Part shown: positions 31,813 through 34,261 of the stretch, piece after piece
Layout of the letters: every line of letters starts with the position of its first letter
Numbering within the stretch: the stretch's first letter is position 1
From: CANNDT01 sp945876205
GTDB lineage: Bacteria; Acidobacteriota; Vicinamibacteria; Vicinamibacterales; UBA2999
Direction of reading: 5' to 3'
DNA length: 34,261 bases
Assembly: GCA_947503365.1 (NCBI GenBank)
Contig: CANNDT010000045.1
Span: forward strand, 1-34,261
Notes under the pieces: generated by a model
Databases searched by the model: none
What the model saw: only the letters and a program-made list of their open reading frames with translations
What the model was told of the DNA's origin: nothing
Translations under genes and position numbers: made by a program

Positions 31813-33939
31813 ATGCCTCGTCAGACACCGTTAGACAGAACCCGGAACATCGGCATCATGGCCCACATTGATGCCGGGAAGACGACCACGACCGAGCGGA
31901 TCCTCTTCTATACCGGCATCACGTACAAGATCGGCGAAGTCCACGAGGGCACCGCCGTCATGGACTGGATGGAGCAGGAACAGGAGCGCGGCATCACGAT
32001 TACGTCGGCCGCGACGACCTGCTTCTGGAAGGACATCCGCATCAACATCATCGACACGCCAGGCCACGTCGACTTCACGGCCGAAGTCGAGCGTTCGCTG
32101 CGCGTGCTCGACGGTGCTTGCGCCGTATTCGATGCCGTCTCGGGTGTCGAGCCGCAGTCCGAAACGGTGTGGCGCCAGGCCGACAAGTACCGCGTGCCGC
32201 GCATCTGCTTCGTCAACAAGATGGACCGCATCGGCGCGGACTTCAAGATGACCCTCGAGCAGATCTCCTCGAAGCTCGGCGGCAACCCGGTGGCCGTCCA
32301 GTTGCCGATCGGCAGCGAAGACAAGTTCCTGGGCGTGATTGACCTGGTCAAGATGAAGGCAATCACCTACAAGGACGAGACGATGGGCGCCGACTACATC
32401 GTCTCGGAGATCCCGGCTGACATGCTGGCCGAGGCCCAGGAATACCGCGAAAAGCTGATCGAGAAGGTCAGCGAGCACGACGACAAGCTGCTCGAGAAGT
32501 ACCTGGGTGGCGAAGAGATCACCGAGGCCGAGATCAAGGCGGCGCTCCGCAACCGCGTCATCAAGTCCGTCTACGACGAGGACAAGGCCTTCGTCGTCGT
32601 CATCTGCGGTTCGGCGTTCAAGAACAAGGGCGTGCAGCCGATGCTCGACGCGGTGGTGGACTACCTGCCGTCGCCGCTCGACGTGCCGGCCATCAAGGGC
32701 ATCAATCCGGACGCCAAGCCGCCGGCCGAAGGCGAAGAGCCGGCGCTGATCGCGCGTCCCGCCGCCGACGATGCGCCGTTCTCGTCGCTGGCGTTCAAGC
32801 TGATGACCGACCCGTTTGTCGGGCAGCTCACGTTCATCCGCGTCTACTCGGGCGTGCTCACCTCGGGCTCATCCGTCTACAACTCGACCAAGCAGCGCAC
32901 CGAGCGCGTCGGCCGCCTCCTGAAGATGCACGCCAACAAGCGTGAGGAAATCAAGGAGGTCTACGCCGGCGACATCGCCGCCGCCGTCGGCTTGAAGCAG
33001 ATCAGCACCGGCGACACGCTGTGCGACGAGAAGAACCCGATCGTGCTCGAGTCGATGGACTTCCCCGAGCCGGTCATCTCGCTGGCGATCGAACCGAAGA
33101 CCAAGAGCGACCAGGAGAAGCTGGGCGTCGGCCTGTCGAAGCTGATGGGCGAGGATCCGACCTTCCGCGTCAAGACCGACGAGCAGACCAATCAGGTCGT
33201 GATTGCCGGCATGGGCGAGCTGCACCTCGAGATCATCGTCGACCGCCTGAAGCGCGAGTTCGGCGTCGAGGCGAGCGTCGGCAAGCCGCAGGTCGCCTAC
33301 AAGGAGACGCTGACGCGTGCCGCGGATGGCGAGATGAAGTACGCCAAGCAGACGGGCGGCCGCGGCCAGTACGGGCACGTCAAGATCCACCTGTTCCCCG
33401 GCGAGCCGGGCACCGGCTACATCTTCGAGAACAAGACCACGCAGGGGTCGATTCCGAAGGAGTTCATCCGCCCGGTCGACGAAGGCATCAAGGAAGCGCT
33501 GACGCGCGGCGTCATCGCCGGCTACCCGATCGACGACGTGCGGATCGAGCTGTACGACGGTTCGTACCACGATGTCGACTCGTCGGAAATGGCTTTCAAG
33601 ATTGCCGGCTCGATGGCGTTCCAGGACGCGGCGAAGAAGGCGAAGCCGGTGCTGCTCGAGCCGATCATGAAGGTCGAAGTCGTCGTCCCCAAGGACTACA
33701 TGGGCGACGTGATGGGCGACCTCGCGGGCCGGCGCGGCCGCATCCAGTCGCAGGAAGATCGCGGCGGCACGCAAATCATCAACGCGCGGGTGCCGCTGTC
33801 GGAGATGTTCGGCTACGCCACCGATTTGCGGTCGCGGACGCAGGGCCGCGCGACCTACTCGATGCACTTCGAGCACTACGAGCAGGCGCCGCAAAACGTG
33901 AGTGAAGAAGTAGTGGCCCGTATCCAGGGCACCAAATAA
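31813..33939 (+). CDS. fusA: Translation elongation factor G
   Basis: This 708-residue EF-G is full length. The G domain has the P-loop AHIDAGKTTTTER, switch I QERGITITSAATT, DTPGHVDFT and NKMD. Domain II starts near FSSLAFKLMTDPFVG, domain III follows with KTDEQTNQVVIAGMGELHLE, domain IV carries GGRGQYGHVKI, and domain V has VVVPKDYMGDVMGDLAGRRG. It catalyses ribosome translocation. All G motifs are intact and the expected His is present in the GHVDF motif. It is 18 bp after rpsG and 15 bp before tuf, in the canonical str order. Confidence 0.99.
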   Translation: MPRQTPLDRTRNIGIMAHIDAGKTTTTERILFYTGITYKIGEVHEGTAVMDWMEQEQERGITITSAATTCFWKDIRINIIDTPGHVDFTAEVERSLRVLDGACAVFDAVSGVEPQSETVWRQADKYRVPRICFVNKMDRIGADFKMTLEQISSKLGGNPVAVQLPIGSEDKFLGVIDLVKMKAITYKDETMGADYIVSEIPADMLAEAQEYREKLIEKVSEHDDKLLEKYLGGEEITEAEIKAALRNRVIKSVYDEDKAFVVVICGSAFKNKGVQPMLDAVVDYLPSPLDVPAIKGINPDAKPPAEGEEPALIARPAADDAPFSSLAFKLMTDPFVGQLTFIRVYSGVLTSGSSVYNSTKQRTERVGRLLKMHANKREEIKEVYAGDIAAAVGLKQISTGDTLCDEKNPIVLESMDFPEPVISLAIEPKTKSDQEKLGVGLSKLMGEDPTFRVKTDEQTNQVVIAGMGELHLEIIVDRLKREFGVEASVGKPQVAYKETLTRAADGEMKYAKQTGGRGQYGHVKIHLFPGEPGTGYIFENKTTQGSIPKEFIRPVDEGIKEALTRGVIAGYPIDDVRIELYDGSYHDVDSSEMAFKIAGSMAFQDAAKKAKPVLLEPIMKVEVVVPKDYMGDVMGDLAGRRGRIQSQEDRGGTQIINARVPLSEMFGYATDLRSRTQGRATYSMHFEHYEQAPQNVSEEVVARIQGTK

Positions 33940-33954
33940 CGGAGAGCGACTTCG

Positions 33955-34261
<307 letters not shown>

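Overview
The window is GC-rich and looks like the chromosome of an acidobacterium, most likely of the Vicinamibacteria type. The reasons are the many large Oar/SusC-like TonB-dependent receptors with an N-terminal carboxypeptidase-regulatory domain, the DUF6152 proteins, the CRTAC1 plus TPR lipoprotein pair, the secreted reaction-centre-type dihaem cytochrome, and a variant EF-Tu switch I. The placement is inferred from gene content and family knowledge, not from a phylogeny.

Layout. (1) 1-4121: the end of an NHL beta-propeller protein, then a minus-strand two-component pair (NarL-type regulator and propeller sensor kinase). A 16-bp palindrome lies in the divergent promoter region shared with the first receptor gene. 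(2) 4122-10270, plus strand: TonB-dependent receptor, secreted VOC protein, dihaem cytochrome, DUF6152 protein and a secreted protein of unknown function. (3) 10376-16242, plus strand: a tightly packed six-gene operon resembling alternative complex III (quinol oxidation to cytochrome c): monohaem cytochrome, pentaheme lipoprotein (apparently CTG start), Tat-lipoprotein MopB subunit, four-cluster Fe-S subunit, NrfD/ActC membrane subunit and DUF3341/ActD. The MopB and Fe-S parts are separate, and MopB keeps an N-terminal cysteine set. (4) 16243-16692: an eroded minus-strand pseudogene. (5) 16693-20030: CRTAC1/FG-GAP and TPR lipoproteins, convergent with (6) 20039-25325, a minus-strand cluster of receptor, two related secreted proteins and a second DUF6152 protein.

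(7) 25462-28700 is a scar. A third receptor gene is cut at about 27520 and joined to about 235 bp of a frameshifted NAD-dependent epimerase gene. That fragment is joined to an IS110-family recombinase gene lacking its 3' end and one catalytic Asp. Strong hairpins lie upstream of the recombinase. (8) 28715-29187: a small toxin-antitoxin pair. (9) 29283-30578: a secreted SGNH hydrolase. (10) 30579-34261: a hairpin-rich leader followed by the str operon rpsL-rpsG-fusA-tuf, with tuf cut by the window end.

How the parts fit: the left side encodes nutrient sensing and outer-membrane uptake together with a respiratory quinol-oxidising module. The right side is translation housekeeping. The scar and the pseudogene mark recent turnover. 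The less ordinary signals are the ACIII variant, the DUF6152 / secreted-protein / receptor cassette found twice, the IS110 remnant with a possible bridge-RNA region, and the structured str leader.
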